A DNA stretch of 64,000 bases from Mucilaginibacter geliditolerans (GCF_014200495.1 NZ_JACHBY010000002.1:1-64000); one strand, 5' to 3'; shown: positions 36,729 to 45,597, counted from the stretch's first letter. The notes: generated by a model not told the origin, from the sequence alone. Translations and numbers: made by a program.

Positions 36729-37568
36729 TTAATTGTGTGTGATGATTGTTGCACCTATATCAGTGCTGTTAGGCGTACCGTTAATATAAATGGTGTAAAT
36801 TTTACCCGAAGTCAGTGTGATATTATTCAATAAATTATTGGCTATGGCAATAGCCGACTGATCGCTTGTTTTAGTAACATTGAAGCTTACCGTACCAGCA
36901 TCGACAGTAATAAACGGCCCTATTGAGTAAGCGTTTAAACCAGTACCCGATAATATGGCCCCACCCGCGTTGCCATATTTTGTATTGGTAAATAACGGGG
37001 TGTTTTGGCCGATTATACCAAAGTCAACATTAGGAGCGCCGGGTGCCAGGTTCACAAACCGTATTTTAGCTTTTCCGCTTGCTGGGGCAGTAAGGTCATC
37101 ATAAAAAAGGATCAGTGAATCGGCAGTGGCTTTTGTATTCTTAATAGCAAAAACCGTTTGATAGTAGGTAGCGATTGGGCCATTAGGACCACCTGTGCTG
37201 GTAAAGGTTGCGCTGTTGCCAAACTCGCGCGATACAATGTATGAGGTGCTTGTCCCTTGGGTAACGTTTATCTGCACATCGCCAAATTGTGCATTTAGGT
37301 ACGATGTATAGCCATTTAATGGTACTAGTGTTTTTGTAACCTGGGTTATATAAGTCCAGAATTGCACCCCCTCGTTCACATCAAGCGCGTTAACAAAACT
37401 AACATATGCCGCCAGCGGAGCCCGGTTCGCGGCGTCAACATTTAAATAATCTGTTTTTTTGCAGGATGTAATAAAGAGCAATGCAAGTGAAAAGAGGAAC
37501 AGATTGAACTTGTTTGGCTTAATTAACTTAGTCAAACTGTATTTTTTAAGTTGATATAATGATTTCAT
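36729..37568 (-). CDS. DUF4397-domain lipoprotein
   Basis: A 279-residue exported lipoprotein. The N-terminus is long (basic stretch, then FLFSLALLFITSC as lipobox, KKTDYLNVDAANRAPLAAYV). The mature part has the DUF4397 pattern of beta-sandwich strands (AKIRFVNLAPGAPNVDFGII, and YTIYINGTPNSTDIGATIIT at the end). The function of the domain is unknown; it usually occurs in envelope proteins. It lies 20 nt after a TonB receptor gene and may be its surface partner. Confidence 0.83.
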   Translation of the reverse strand: MKSLYQLKKYSLTKLIKPNKFNLFLFSLALLFITSCKKTDYLNVDAANRAPLAAYVSFVNALDVNEGVQFWTYITQVTKTLVPLNGYTSYLNAQFGDVQINVTQGTSTSYIVSREFGNSATFTSTGGPNGPIATYYQTVFAIKNTKATADSLILFYDDLTAPASGKAKIRFVNLAPGAPNVDFGIIGQNTPLFTNTKYGNAGGAILSGTGLNAYSIGPFITVDAGTVSFNVTKTSDQSAIAIANNLLNNITLTSGKIYTIYINGTPNSTDIGATIITHN

Positions 37569-37588
37569 GATCTTTGGTGATTTATAAA

Positions 37589-40354
37589 TTAGAAATGAGC
37601 TGTAAATCTTACAAATGGCTGTATGCCAGCATTGCCATCCTGTATGCCTACAATTGTTGGGTTTCTCAGGCCAGAGATTACAGGGCTGCTATAATCACCC
37701 AAAACATTAAATAGATTATTTACGCCGATGGTACCTTGTATTTTAGGTGTTATCTTATACCCGGCTGATATATCGGTTACCCATATGGGGTGCAAGGTTT
37801 GGTAATAATATACCGGATTTAGCGGGTCTGCGGCACTTAACAACGTTGCTGTAGTTACCTTACCGAAATATACGGTACGCGCCAGGAAAGTGAATTTATC
37901 TACATTATAAATACCCTGCAAATTAACCTTTTGAGCCGGGATATTGGTAGTTACACGCGCACGCTCTGATGGGCTCAGGATAACATTCTTATATGCTTCG
38001 AGCCCGGGCGGGGTATTCACTTTGGTTACTTCATTTTTATCAAAGTTGCCGCCTAGTAAGAAGGTAAGGTTGCCATTATTCAACAGTATTTTATAACTGC
38101 TGGTAAATTCTATGCCTAATGTACGTGTGCTAAATTCATTGTAAAAAAAGTTGGCCTGGGCAGCACCCGTTTGCTGGAACAGGTTTTTCACATCTGCCGG
38201 TAAATTGTTATCAGTAGAGATAAAGTTACCGGTATTGCCTATGCGGTTGGCAATATCTATTTGGTAACCATCAAGCGTTAGTTCAACATTGTCAACCGGT
38301 TCAGATGTTAACCCAAGCGCATATCCCTTTGATCTTTCAGGCGTAAGCTTAGGTATGCCTAAAGCCCTCGCTGCAGCGCTTTGGTTTGATGCAGTTAGAA
38401 TATCAACACCTACCCCCTGCTGAAAGGTTGTGGAAATTGAAGTATAATAAGATTGTGCCAGATCGGGCGCCCTGAAGCCCGTATTCACGGATCCCCTTAT
38501 GCTTAGCCAGCGATCAAAGGTATACCGGGTGGCTGCCTTATAGGTAAATACGTTTCCAAAATCGGTATAATACTCTTCGCGGCCTGCGGCTGATACAAGC
38601 CAGGCCTTGGTGACATTTAACTCCACATCTGCATACCCTGCGGTTATTGAGCGGCTAACATCAACCGCGTTTGCAGGTTGAAATCCTAAATGTATTTGCG
38701 AACCGGCAGCAAGACCGTTTAATGAAGTTGTGCCTGCAGCTGCCAGGTAGGTAATCCCATTCGCCGTTGTATCAACATTATAAATATTTCGCTGGTCGCC
38801 TTTTTGGTATGATGCCAGTTCGCCTGCATTTATCTGGAAAGTTTCAACACGATCCTGAACGCCAAAAGCAATGTTCAGGCCTTTTAAAACTTTATCGAAA
38901 TAACGGCTAAAATCCAAACTCGCTGTATTCTGACCGGCACTGTAGCTGCCATCATCAAAACTGGTAGGACTGGTTAAGCCCAGGCTGGCATTTAATGAAT
39001 TATCAACACGATTGCCAAAAATATTCTTCCCGAATACGTTTGACAGATCCACATTCCAGCCATTTATTTTACCTCTTATACCGGTTGCGATAGATTCATC
39101 AACAATGTTGTTTTCCATTGCGGGCAAAAACCCGTCGGGATAAATGAAATTATTGTTTCTTGAAGTCCATCCCGGTAAGCGGTAGGTAGCTGTAAATTGG
39201 GAGTTTCTATCGCTAATACCACCAAAAGCATATATTTCTGCAGATCCCTTTAACGGGAATGCCGCATTAAAATATAGCAACGCATTCTGCCCTGCATTAG
39301 CTCCTGACCCCCGCTGATCAAAATAATGCCTGTCAATACCTCTTGAGCTTAATATTGCATTATCAATAGCTTGCGTATAAATAGCATCATAACCGCGGGT
39401 ATTAGCACCGCCACCATAAATAGGGCCATTATACAAGCCCGCAGTTGAATTACCGGGTTGTAACGCAATGGCTTGGGTGCCATATTCAACTGTGGCATTG
39501 ATATAACCGCCATTATTGCCCACAGCTACACCATAATTTGCATTGGTGAGCGTAACCGCTCCATCGCCTCTTCTACGTACACTGCCGGTAGTACTTACCG
39601 CCAGGTCATCCGTATTCTTTTTTAATACAATGTTAATAACCCCCGCAATAGCATCTGAACCATATTGCGCAGCAGCGCCGTCGCGCAATATTTCAATATG
39701 ATCAATGGAGCCTGTAGGTATGGAGTTAAGATCGTACCCTGTTGATCCATTGCCAAGGCCACCATAATTTACGTTGGCGCTTTTGTGCATACGCTTGCCG
39801 TTTATCAACACCAAAACCTGATCGGGACCTAAACCCCGTAACTGAGCAAGGCTTAAGGCCGAGCCAGCGTCACCAGCATTACTGCCATTAACAGAATGGA
39901 AAGAAGGTGATATATATTGCAGGATCTGCGTAACACTTGTCTGCGGAGCTGATTCCAGCAATGGTTTAAGATCAATAACATCTACAGGCACCGGTGAATT
40001 TAATTTGGTGCGGTTGGCATTATGTGATCCAACTATTTGTACCTCATTTAAAGTACTTTTTGCCGCTTTAAGGCTGATGTTAAAGTTCTTAGTCCCATCA
40101 ATTAATACTTCCTGTGGTTCATAACCAACAAATGAGAATACGAGGTATTTACCGTTTCGTACTATAATTTGAAAGGCGCCATCCTTATTAGTGGTTGATC
40201 CTTCGTCAAGACCTTTTATTTTTACACTTACACCGGGTAAGGGCGTGTTGTCGTCAGCACTTACTACAGTGCCTGTTAACGTTCGCTTTTGCGCGAATAT
40301 TTTTTGCCCGTAAAACAGGCTGAAAATGGATATAAAAAGTATGAATTTTTTCAT
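37589..40354 (-). CDS. TonB-dependent outer-membrane receptor
   Basis: A 921-residue receptor. The signal peptide is MKKFILFISIFSLFYGQKIFAQ. A carboxypeptidase-like regulatory domain (about 25-100) is followed by the plug (VPVDVIDLKPLLESAP, GLGPDQVLVLINGKRMH, ILRDGAAAQYGSDAIAGVIN) and a 22-strand barrel ending in VRFTAHF. The plug is of the siderophore/vitamin receptor type rather than SusC type. The cargo is unknown. Its operon (thioredoxin-like proteins, YceI, di-haem peroxidase, SOD) and the cysteine-rich leader upstream suggest a redox- or sulfur-linked substrate, but iron uptake cannot be excluded. Confidence 0.92.
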   Translation of the reverse strand: MKKFILFISIFSLFYGQKIFAQKRTLTGTVVSADDNTPLPGVSVKIKGLDEGSTTNKDGAFQIIVRNGKYLVFSFVGYEPQEVLIDGTKNFNISLKAAKSTLNEVQIVGSHNANRTKLNSPVPVDVIDLKPLLESAPQTSVTQILQYISPSFHSVNGSNAGDAGSALSLAQLRGLGPDQVLVLINGKRMHKSANVNYGGLGNGSTGYDLNSIPTGSIDHIEILRDGAAAQYGSDAIAGVINIVLKKNTDDLAVSTTGSVRRRGDGAVTLTNANYGVAVGNNGGYINATVEYGTQAIALQPGNSTAGLYNGPIYGGGANTRGYDAIYTQAIDNAILSSRGIDRHYFDQRGSGANAGQNALLYFNAAFPLKGSAEIYAFGGISDRNSQFTATYRLPGWTSRNNNFIYPDGFLPAMENNIVDESIATGIRGKINGWNVDLSNVFGKNIFGNRVDNSLNASLGLTSPTSFDDGSYSAGQNTASLDFSRYFDKVLKGLNIAFGVQDRVETFQINAGELASYQKGDQRNIYNVDTTANGITYLAAAGTTSLNGLAAGSQIHLGFQPANAVDVSRSITAGYADVELNVTKAWLVSAAGREEYYTDFGNVFTYKAATRYTFDRWLSIRGSVNTGFRAPDLAQSYYTSISTTFQQGVGVDILTASNQSAAARALGIPKLTPERSKGYALGLTSEPVDNVELTLDGYQIDIANRIGNTGNFISTDNNLPADVKNLFQQTGAAQANFFYNEFSTRTLGIEFTSSYKILLNNGNLTFLLGGNFDKNEVTKVNTPPGLEAYKNVILSPSERARVTTNIPAQKVNLQGIYNVDKFTFLARTVYFGKVTTATLLSAADPLNPVYYYQTLHPIWVTDISAGYKITPKIQGTIGVNNLFNVLGDYSSPVISGLRNPTIVGIQDGNAGIQPFVRFTAHF

Positions 40355-40441
40355 TTTATTTCAATAGTTTAAAGTAAAAGGAGCCCACCCCGTGCTAATA
40401 TTCATTAGCCGGGTGCATGGGTATAATATTTTTACAGATTT

Positions 40442-41404
40442 TTACTTACTCACCTTTTGGGCAAACCTGTCATCGGTAAGGGCTTTTAAAAAGGATACGA
40501 TATCATCTATTTCGCCATCGGTAAGATTTAAGGGCTTACTCAGTGCCAGATCACGGTTAAGGCCACCTTTTACAACTGCTTCGGGATTATTATAATAGGT
40601 AACTACCTCGTGCAGGGTTTTAAATTTACCATTGTGCATATAAGGTGCAGTAACTGCTACATTACGCAGGCTGGGGATCTTAAATTCGCCAATTTCCGCA
40701 TCGTTTTTGGTAATAGCAGCGCGACCGGGGTCATTCAAATCTTTACCGTTATATAAGCCAATGCTTTTAAACCTATCGGCTGTAAAATCCTCGCCCGAGT
40801 GACAGTTATTGCAGTTTGCCTTGCCAATGAACAGTAAACGCCCGCGTATTGCCGATGCCGACATCGCATTATCATCGCCGTTTATATAGCGGTCATAAGG
40901 GCTGTTGGCTGTTTCGAGCGTACGTTCAAATGATGCGATGGCTTTTACCACGTTATCTTTTGATGGCGCGGCCTTAAATACTTTTTGAAAAGCATCGGCA
41001 TAATATTTATCATCATTTAACCGCTTTACCAGTTCCTCCATGGGCAAGCCCATTTCAGTGGGCGAAGTTATGGGGCCTAAAGCCTGCTCCTCCAATGATG
41101 AAGCCCGGCCATCCCAAAAGAAATGCGGCCGGCCCGATAAATTTGTAAGTCCCGGTGAATTACGCGCGGTTAAATGACCGTCAATGCCTTTACTAAAGGC
41201 AGTTGTATCGGCAAAACCAAATTCAGGCTTATGGCATGATGAACAGCTGATGGTATGGTCTTTTGATAGTATTGGATCAAAAAATAATTTTTCGCCCAAT
41301 TGTTCCTTAGTTTGCACCTGATCGCTGCTTGCCATAAAGCTAAACTGCGTTATCAGTAAAAAACTAAATGCTATAAAAATCAATACTGTATTCCTCTTTT
41401 TCAT
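40442..41404 (-). CDS. Periplasmic di-haem cytochrome c peroxidase (MauG/CcpA family)
   Basis: A 320-residue exported protein with two haem c attachment sites, CSSCH near residue 55 and CNNCH near 200, the hallmark of bacterial di-haem peroxidases that reduce hydrogen peroxide with electrons from cytochromes. The signal anchor is VLIFIAFSFLLITQF. Conserved segments include LFFDPILS, NSPGLTNLSGRPHFFWDGRA and FKIPSLRNVAVTAPYMHNGKF. It sits in the operon with an exported SOD, forming a periplasmic superoxide/peroxide detoxification pair. Confidence 0.93.
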   Translation of the reverse strand: MKKRNTVLIFIAFSFLLITQFSFMASSDQVQTKEQLGEKLFFDPILSKDHTISCSSCHKPEFGFADTTAFSKGIDGHLTARNSPGLTNLSGRPHFFWDGRASSLEEQALGPITSPTEMGLPMEELVKRLNDDKYYADAFQKVFKAAPSKDNVVKAIASFERTLETANSPYDRYINGDDNAMSASAIRGRLLFIGKANCNNCHSGEDFTADRFKSIGLYNGKDLNDPGRAAITKNDAEIGEFKIPSLRNVAVTAPYMHNGKFKTLHEVVTYYNNPEAVVKGGLNRDLALSKPLNLTDGEIDDIVSFLKALTDDRFAQKVSK

Positions 41405-41490
41405 GACCGGGCCTCTTTCGCGCTTTTTGTCTTTATTTTTGCTGTTAAATCCTTGAATTTACCGATTGCATTTTGCAAAACATATCCTGT

Positions 41491-41508
41491 ACGGCTTAAT
41501 TAAGCCGT
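41491..41508. repeat. 18-bp perfect palindrome between peroxidase and yceI-like genes
   Basis: ACGGCTTAATTAAGCCGT lies in the 132-nt gap between two co-directional genes. There is no T-run on the minus strand. It may be an operator, a processing hairpin or a weak internal terminator. Confidence 0.4.
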
Positions 41509-41536
41509 TAAAAACCGATGTGGTTTTTGGTGTAAA

Positions 41537-42178
41537 TTACTGTGCGTTAGCTACAAGCGATATATCCAGATCAAAATCATCATAGATAACCTTATCGCCA
41601 AGATTCTCAAAAAAGTTCTTTGAGCGGAACTTGATATCATACTTGGTACGATCAATAGTAAGTTTGGCATTAGCTGTTAACTTATTGTTGTTTACGGCAA
41701 CAGTTGCAGGAAAAGTAACTTCATTGGTAATACCCTTTATAGTTAGCTTACCTGTAATGGTATACTGCTGGTTACTACCCTTTACAATAGATGTAGTTAC
41801 AAAATCTGCCTTCGGAAATTTACCGGAATCAAAAAAAGTTTCGCTTTTTAAGGTACTTACCAGCTTATCATTTTGTGCCGGATCGGTAAGATCAATATCA
41901 GTTATCGTACTGATATCAATACTAAAGCTGGCGGTTTTAAGTACATTATTTTGTACGTTAAAGCTACCGTCGCTCACTTTAATATTTCCGTTATGTTCGC
42001 CGGTAGCTTTTTTTGCCAACCAGCCAATTTTGCTGTTTTGATTATCAACTTTAAATGTTTGCTCCTTAGCAATATGCTTTGTAGCTTTTTTACCCGCAGG
42101 CAATGTTTTATTTGTAGCCGAAACAGAAAATGATGCAGCTATCAAAACGGCTGCTATTAAGGTGGAATTTAATTTCAT
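41537..42178 (-). CDS. YceI-family periplasmic protein
   Basis: A 213-residue secreted protein with signal peptide (LIAAVLIAASFSVSA). The YceI lipocalin-like barrel (about 40-210: DNQNSKIGWLAKKATGEHNG, FDSGKFPKADFVTTSIV, KLTIKGITNEVTFPATV) binds isoprenoid or other amphiphilic ligands in known members. Members are often induced by stress or co-occur with cytochromes. The upstream frame is open for about 31 codons and cysteine-rich but has no start codon, so I keep the ATG at 42178. Confidence 0.9.
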   Translation of the reverse strand: MKLNSTLIAAVLIAASFSVSATNKTLPAGKKATKHIAKEQTFKVDNQNSKIGWLAKKATGEHNGNIKVSDGSFNVQNNVLKTASFSIDISTITDIDLTDPAQNDKLVSTLKSETFFDSGKFPKADFVTTSIVKGSNQQYTITGKLTIKGITNEVTFPATVAVNNNKLTANAKLTIDRTKYDIKFRSKNFFENLGDKVIYDDFDLDISLVANAQ

Positions 42179-42229
42179 GTGAATTTTCTTTACTTTATTG
42201 GGGGTTAAGGTTTGGTTTAAAAAACCGCT

Positions 42230-42250
42230 GCAGCAGCAACTGCAACGGCA
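42230..42250 (-). other. Cysteine-codon cluster just upstream of the yceI-like gene
   Basis: On the minus strand, TGC CGT TGC AGT TGC TGC TGC reads CRCSCCC in the frame of the yceI-like gene, within the 89-nt gap after the second thioredoxin-like gene. No ATG, GTG or TTG precedes it in frame after a TAA. It may be a decayed or noncanonically started copy of the cysteine-rich leaders seen elsewhere in this region, or chance. Confidence 0.3.
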
Positions 42251-42267
42251 ACTAAACGAACCACTTT

Positions 42268-43584
42268 TTATTTATTGTTATTATTATCTTGATTGGGTAT
42301 TGCTGCTATTGCCGGAGCAGGTTCGGCTATCAGTTCATCTAAAAGCTTGTTAAACTTCTTTTCATAATCCTGGTAATATTTACCTGTTACAGTGCCCGTG
42401 TAACCTGTATATATTTCGCGTACATCTCCTTTCCTGTCAATGATTATAGTTGTTGGAAATGCAACGAATTTGTTAAGCGCAGGTAGCTTTTGTGATACGA
42501 TCTTTTTATCGGCAAGGCCACCAAATAAAATATCATACTGGATATTGTATTTATCGCGCAACTTGCCTAAAGTGTACTGGGCATATTTCAGGCTGTCCTT
42601 TTGCTCAAAACCAATGGCAATCGCCTCAACACCCCTATCTTTATTTTTATTGAACCAGGGTGAAAGAAATACGGTTTGATCTGTACAGTTAGGGCACCAG
42701 GTACCTACTACTTCAATAATTACCACTTTGCCTTTGTACTTATCATCACTTAATGATACCGGCTTGCCAGTAAGATCAGGGAAAGTAAAATCGAGTTTTT
42801 TATAACCTTCTTTTAAATAAGTTAGCTTATACGGATCAGGCAATTCAGCCTTATCATCTTTAACCCCATCAAATTTGGTGTTATCATATATACCTGCTGC
42901 TATTTCGCCGCTTATAGTGCCGTCATCATTAATATGGCCTTTATAAATTTTAGGGCTTGGGCCGGTAAAGCCTGATAATTCAAACTCGTTTCCCTGTACG
43001 GTACCTTCCAGCTCGCGGCTATCGCCTGTTACCTGCATTATTACACCGGTAAGTTTATTCCCGTTTTGTTTTAATAAGGCTATTTTATTAGGCACCTGCT
43101 CTTTTGAATAAACCTTCAGTTCCCATTTGCCGGTGAGGTTGGCTGTTGGCGGTATATCTTTTCCAGGCTCAACAAAACGATACTTTTTACCATACTCGGC
43201 AGTAAAGGGTAACGAATTACCTCTGAAGCCCGGTACAAGGCTCCGGTATTCCCCGCTTATGGTGCCATCGTCATTAATTTTTGCAACAAGAGCAGCATCA
43301 TAAGTATTCATCTTTATGAATAATGAATCACTTCCTATGCGCTTTACGTGAAAATTGTCTCGACGGGTACCGTTTAGCAGCGTAAATACAGCGTGCTCGG
43401 CATCCTTCCCTTTAACTTCAAAATTAAAGGGCACCTGGGTTTCGCTTATGGTGAACACACCGCGCCAAACACCTTGTTTTATAAACTTTTCTGCGGGAGG
43501 GTTACCAGCGGCAAATGAGGCGCTGCTTAATAATATGCCTGCAAGCAGGCACTGTAATGTTTTCGAAAAAATATTGGTTTTCAT
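42268..43584 (-). CDS. TlpA-like thioredoxin-family protein (copy 2)
   Basis: A 438-residue exported thiol-disulfide protein. The signal peptide is within the first 25 residues (CLLAGILLSSASFAAG). Residues about 30-265 form a beta-rich domain of unknown function seen twice in this operon. The C-terminal redoxin domain (about 270-415) has the active site VVGTWCPNCTDQT and the cis-proline segment VAFPTTIIIDRKGDVREIYTGYTG. It should reduce periplasmic disulfides, for instance during cytochrome c maturation. It is about 80% similar by eye to the gene 25 nt upstream, so this is a tandem duplication. Confidence 0.9.
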   Translation of the reverse strand: MKTNIFSKTLQCLLAGILLSSASFAAGNPPAEKFIKQGVWRGVFTISETQVPFNFEVKGKDAEHAVFTLLNGTRRDNFHVKRIGSDSLFIKMNTYDAALVAKINDDGTISGEYRSLVPGFRGNSLPFTAEYGKKYRFVEPGKDIPPTANLTGKWELKVYSKEQVPNKIALLKQNGNKLTGVIMQVTGDSRELEGTVQGNEFELSGFTGPSPKIYKGHINDDGTISGEIAAGIYDNTKFDGVKDDKAELPDPYKLTYLKEGYKKLDFTFPDLTGKPVSLSDDKYKGKVVIIEVVGTWCPNCTDQTVFLSPWFNKNKDRGVEAIAIGFEQKDSLKYAQYTLGKLRDKYNIQYDILFGGLADKKIVSQKLPALNKFVAFPTTIIIDRKGDVREIYTGYTGTVTGKYYQDYEKKFNKLLDELIAEPAPAIAAIPNQDNNNNK

Positions 43585-43609
43585 TTTATAGTATGATTTA
43601 TAATAAGGT

Positions 43610-44926
43610 TTATTGGTTTGATGGCTTATCAGCTGCTACAGATGCGGTTACTGTTTCCGGGGCCGGTTCAGCAATTAGTTCATCAAGTACTTTGTTGAAT
43701 TTCTTTTCATAATCCTCATGATATTTACCGGTTACGGTACCTGTATAACCTGTATATATTTCGCGTACATCACCTTTTCTGTCAATAATTATGGTAGTAG
43801 GGAAAGCAATGAACTTATTCAGTGCAGGCAATTTTTGCGAAACGAGCTTTTTATCGGCCAGGCCACCAAAGGCTATATCATACTGGATATTATATTTTTC
43901 CTTAAGCTTGCCCAGTGTATATTTTGCATATGCAAGACTATCTTTTTGCTCAAAACCTATTGCAATGGCTTCCACCCCTCTATGCTTGTTTTTATTGAAC
44001 CATGGTGATAGAAAAACAGTTTGATCTGTACAATTAGGGCACCAGGTACCTATAACCTCAACAATTACAACCTTGCCTTTATATTTATCATCACTTAATG
44101 ATACTTGCTTGCCATCAATCCCCGGGAAAGAAAAATCCAGTTTTTTATAACCTTCTTTTAAGAAAGTGATTTTATATGGATCGGGCAGTTCTACATCCGC
44201 ATTTTTAGCGGCATCAAACTTTAGGTTCTTATAAATACCGAAGCCTTCTTCGCCGGTAAGTGTATGGTCAGCATTAATTTTACCTTTTATAATGAAGGGG
44301 CTCGGGCCGGTAAAGCCAGATAAGGCAAATTCATCACCTTGTACAGTACCTTCTATTTCACGGGTATCACCCACAACCGTCATCACAACACCGGTAATTT
44401 TATTACCCTTTTGTTTTAATAAGGCAATTGATGCAGGTACAGGATCTTTACTATAGGTTTTGATTTCCCATTTACCGGTAAGATCTTCTGCTGGTGGAAC
44501 ATCCTTGCCCGGCTCTACAAAACGATAATTTTTGCCATACTCAGCTGTAAATGGTAATGAGTTACCTCTAAAATTAGGTACCAGGCTACGGTATTCGCCG
44601 GTTAAGCTACCGTCGTCATTAATTTTTGCAACCAGGGCCGCGTCATAGGTATTCATTTTAATAAATAACGAATCCTTGCCTAAGCGCTGTACATGAAAGT
44701 TATCGCGGCGCGAACCATTTAGTAATGTAAATACCGCATGTTCCGGATCCTTTCCTTTTAGTTCGAAATTAAATGGCACCTGTGTTTCACTTACAGTAAA
44801 TACACCCCGCCATATCCCTTCTTTTATAAACTTGTCGCCAGGATCATTTGTGGCCGACAGTAATACGCCGCTAAATAATATGCCCGCTACCAGGCATGTT
44901 GATTTAAATAAGTTTTTGATAATCAT
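43610..44926 (-). CDS. TlpA-like thioredoxin-family protein (copy 1)
   Basis: First protein-coding gene of the operon after the cysteine-rich leader. It has 438 residues and the same layout as its neighbour: signal peptide (STCLVAGILFSGVLLSA), a beta-rich N-terminal half, and a redoxin domain with VIGTWCPNCTDQT and IAFPTTIIIDRKGDVREIYTGY. Differences cluster in the N-terminal domain and the C-terminal tail. An exported CxxC protein under a leader rich in Cys codons is consistent with control by cysteine supply or thiol status. Confidence 0.9.
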   Translation of the reverse strand: MIIKNLFKSTCLVAGILFSGVLLSATNDPGDKFIKEGIWRGVFTVSETQVPFNFELKGKDPEHAVFTLLNGSRRDNFHVQRLGKDSLFIKMNTYDAALVAKINDDGSLTGEYRSLVPNFRGNSLPFTAEYGKNYRFVEPGKDVPPAEDLTGKWEIKTYSKDPVPASIALLKQKGNKITGVVMTVVGDTREIEGTVQGDEFALSGFTGPSPFIIKGKINADHTLTGEEGFGIYKNLKFDAAKNADVELPDPYKITFLKEGYKKLDFSFPGIDGKQVSLSDDKYKGKVVIVEVIGTWCPNCTDQTVFLSPWFNKNKHRGVEAIAIGFEQKDSLAYAKYTLGKLKEKYNIQYDIAFGGLADKKLVSQKLPALNKFIAFPTTIIIDRKGDVREIYTGYTGTVTGKYHEDYEKKFNKVLDELIAEPAPETVTASVAADKPSNQ

Positions 44927-45002
44927 AGTGTTGTTAAATTTTATACGTTAAAAATTTTGACATAAAAATTCCCTTGCAGCAACAGCCTGGCCATCAATGC
45001 GA

Positions 45003-45026
45003 TAAATAAATCCTGATTTTTATTTA
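45003..45026. repeat. AT-rich hairpin between the Cys leader and the TlpA-like gene
   Basis: TAAATAAAT and ATTTTTATTTA pair with a small bulge around a CCTG/CAGG loop, 14 nt after the leader stop at 45040. It is positioned as an attenuator element, but the stem is AT-rich and there is no T-run directly after it on the minus strand. Confidence 0.3.
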
Positions 45027-45039
45027 GGGAAACTGCGTG

Positions 45040-45111
45040 TTACAGGCAGCAGCAACAACATCGTTGCGCAACAACACGTACTGGAATAGAATAGTAATTA
45101 CATTTTTTCAT
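45040..45111 (-). CDS. Cysteine-rich leader peptide (23 aa) before the TlpA/peroxidase operon
   Basis: A short frame that begins MKKCNYYS and ends IPVRVVAQRCCCCCL-stop. Five consecutive cysteine codons (TGT TGT TGC TGC TGC) sit just before the stop, 113 nt upstream of the first thioredoxin-like gene. The peptide has no signal or membrane segment, and its composition is what one expects of a leader whose translation slows when Cys-tRNA is scarce. Mycobacterial polycysteine leaders work as cysteine-responsive attenuators; the same role is inferred here from structure and position. Similar frames occur at 53437 and 63955. Confidence 0.75.
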   Translation of the reverse strand: MKKCNYYSIPVRVVAQRCCCCCL

Positions 45112-45127
45112 GATGTTAGTTAATTTA

Positions 45128-45149
45128 TTTTCCTAAACATTTAGGAAAA
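45128..45149. promoter_or_regulatory. Palindrome TTTTCCTAAA-CA-TTTAGGAAAA upstream of the Cys leader
   Basis: Perfect 10+10 inverted repeat with a 2-nt centre, 16 nt upstream of the leader ATG. It could be a regulator site or, in the transcript, a hairpin that presents the leader start. No other copy was found in the window. Confidence 0.4.
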
Positions 45150-45284
45150 AGTAAAGCACTTATTTCAATTACTGAAAAGTTGCTAGAAGATCACAGAGCT
45201 TCCTCTCCCTTCTTCTTAATAAATCAACTAATTAATGGTGGGTTTAATTAGATGCAGTAAAGGTAATAATAAAAATTAGTTTTA

Positions 45285-45308
45285 CAAATAATCTATAGAC
45301 TTAGTAGA
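45285..45308 (-). promoter_or_regulatory. Possible promoter and operator for the Cys-leader/TlpA operon
   Basis: The plus strand reads TCTATAGACTTAGTAGA (45292-45308), with outer half-sites TCTA/TAGA like those at 46733 and 53605. The minus strand has ATTATTTG (45285-45292) adjoining it, a partial match to TAnnTTTG. Spacing differs from the two stronger sites, so this member is less secure. Confidence 0.35.
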
Positions 45309-45385
45309 CATTTATTTTATTTTTTTCGTTATTATATTTAATTACAATTTGTGCATTTTTATAAACACAACGATAGCCTAAAGGA

Positions 45386-45474
45386 GTTAACACCCTGGAC
45401 TGTGTAGAAAGTAAGCTCGATGAATTTCCACCATTACAAAAAGCAAATACAATTTTCACAGCCAGGATGTTAAC
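45386..45474. repeat. Long-arm inverted repeat (about 18 bp, 52-nt spacer)
   Basis: GTTAACACCCTGGACTGTG (45386-45404) and CACAGCCAGGATGTTAAC (45457-45474) are complementary with few mismatches. It lies just downstream (minus strand) of the CCC-containing frame at 45508-45597. It could be an RNA structure acting as attenuator or the ends of a tiny mobile element; no gene lies between the arms. Confidence 0.5.
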
Positions 45475-45507
45475 CTTAATAGGTTATTACCGCTATGGAA
45501 GTAGACT

Positions 45508-45597
45508 TTATATACTGTAATGACAACAACAGGTATGGCTGCCACCGGCCTGTGTGCTTATAGGATTATACTGAAAATAGTTAAACTCTGCGTTCAT
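45508..45597 (-). CDS. Second, tandem cysteine-containing short frame (29 aa)
   Basis: A 29-codon frame starting MNAEFNYFQYNP and ending GGSHTCCCHYSI-stop. Three consecutive Cys codons (TGT TGT TGT) lie six codons before the stop. It is downstream of the DsbD-alpha gene and upstream of the inverted repeat and the CCCCCL leader, so it could serve as a leader for read-through transcripts. I see no good -7 element directly in front of it. Less certain than the other leaders. Confidence 0.45.
   Translation of the reverse strand: MNAEFNYFQYNPISTQAGGSHTCCCHYSI

Noticed and set aside
45420..45470. Cys-rich stretch PGCENCICFL-stop between the inverted-repeat arms
   Set aside because: No start codon: a stop immediately precedes the frame within the repeat arm.
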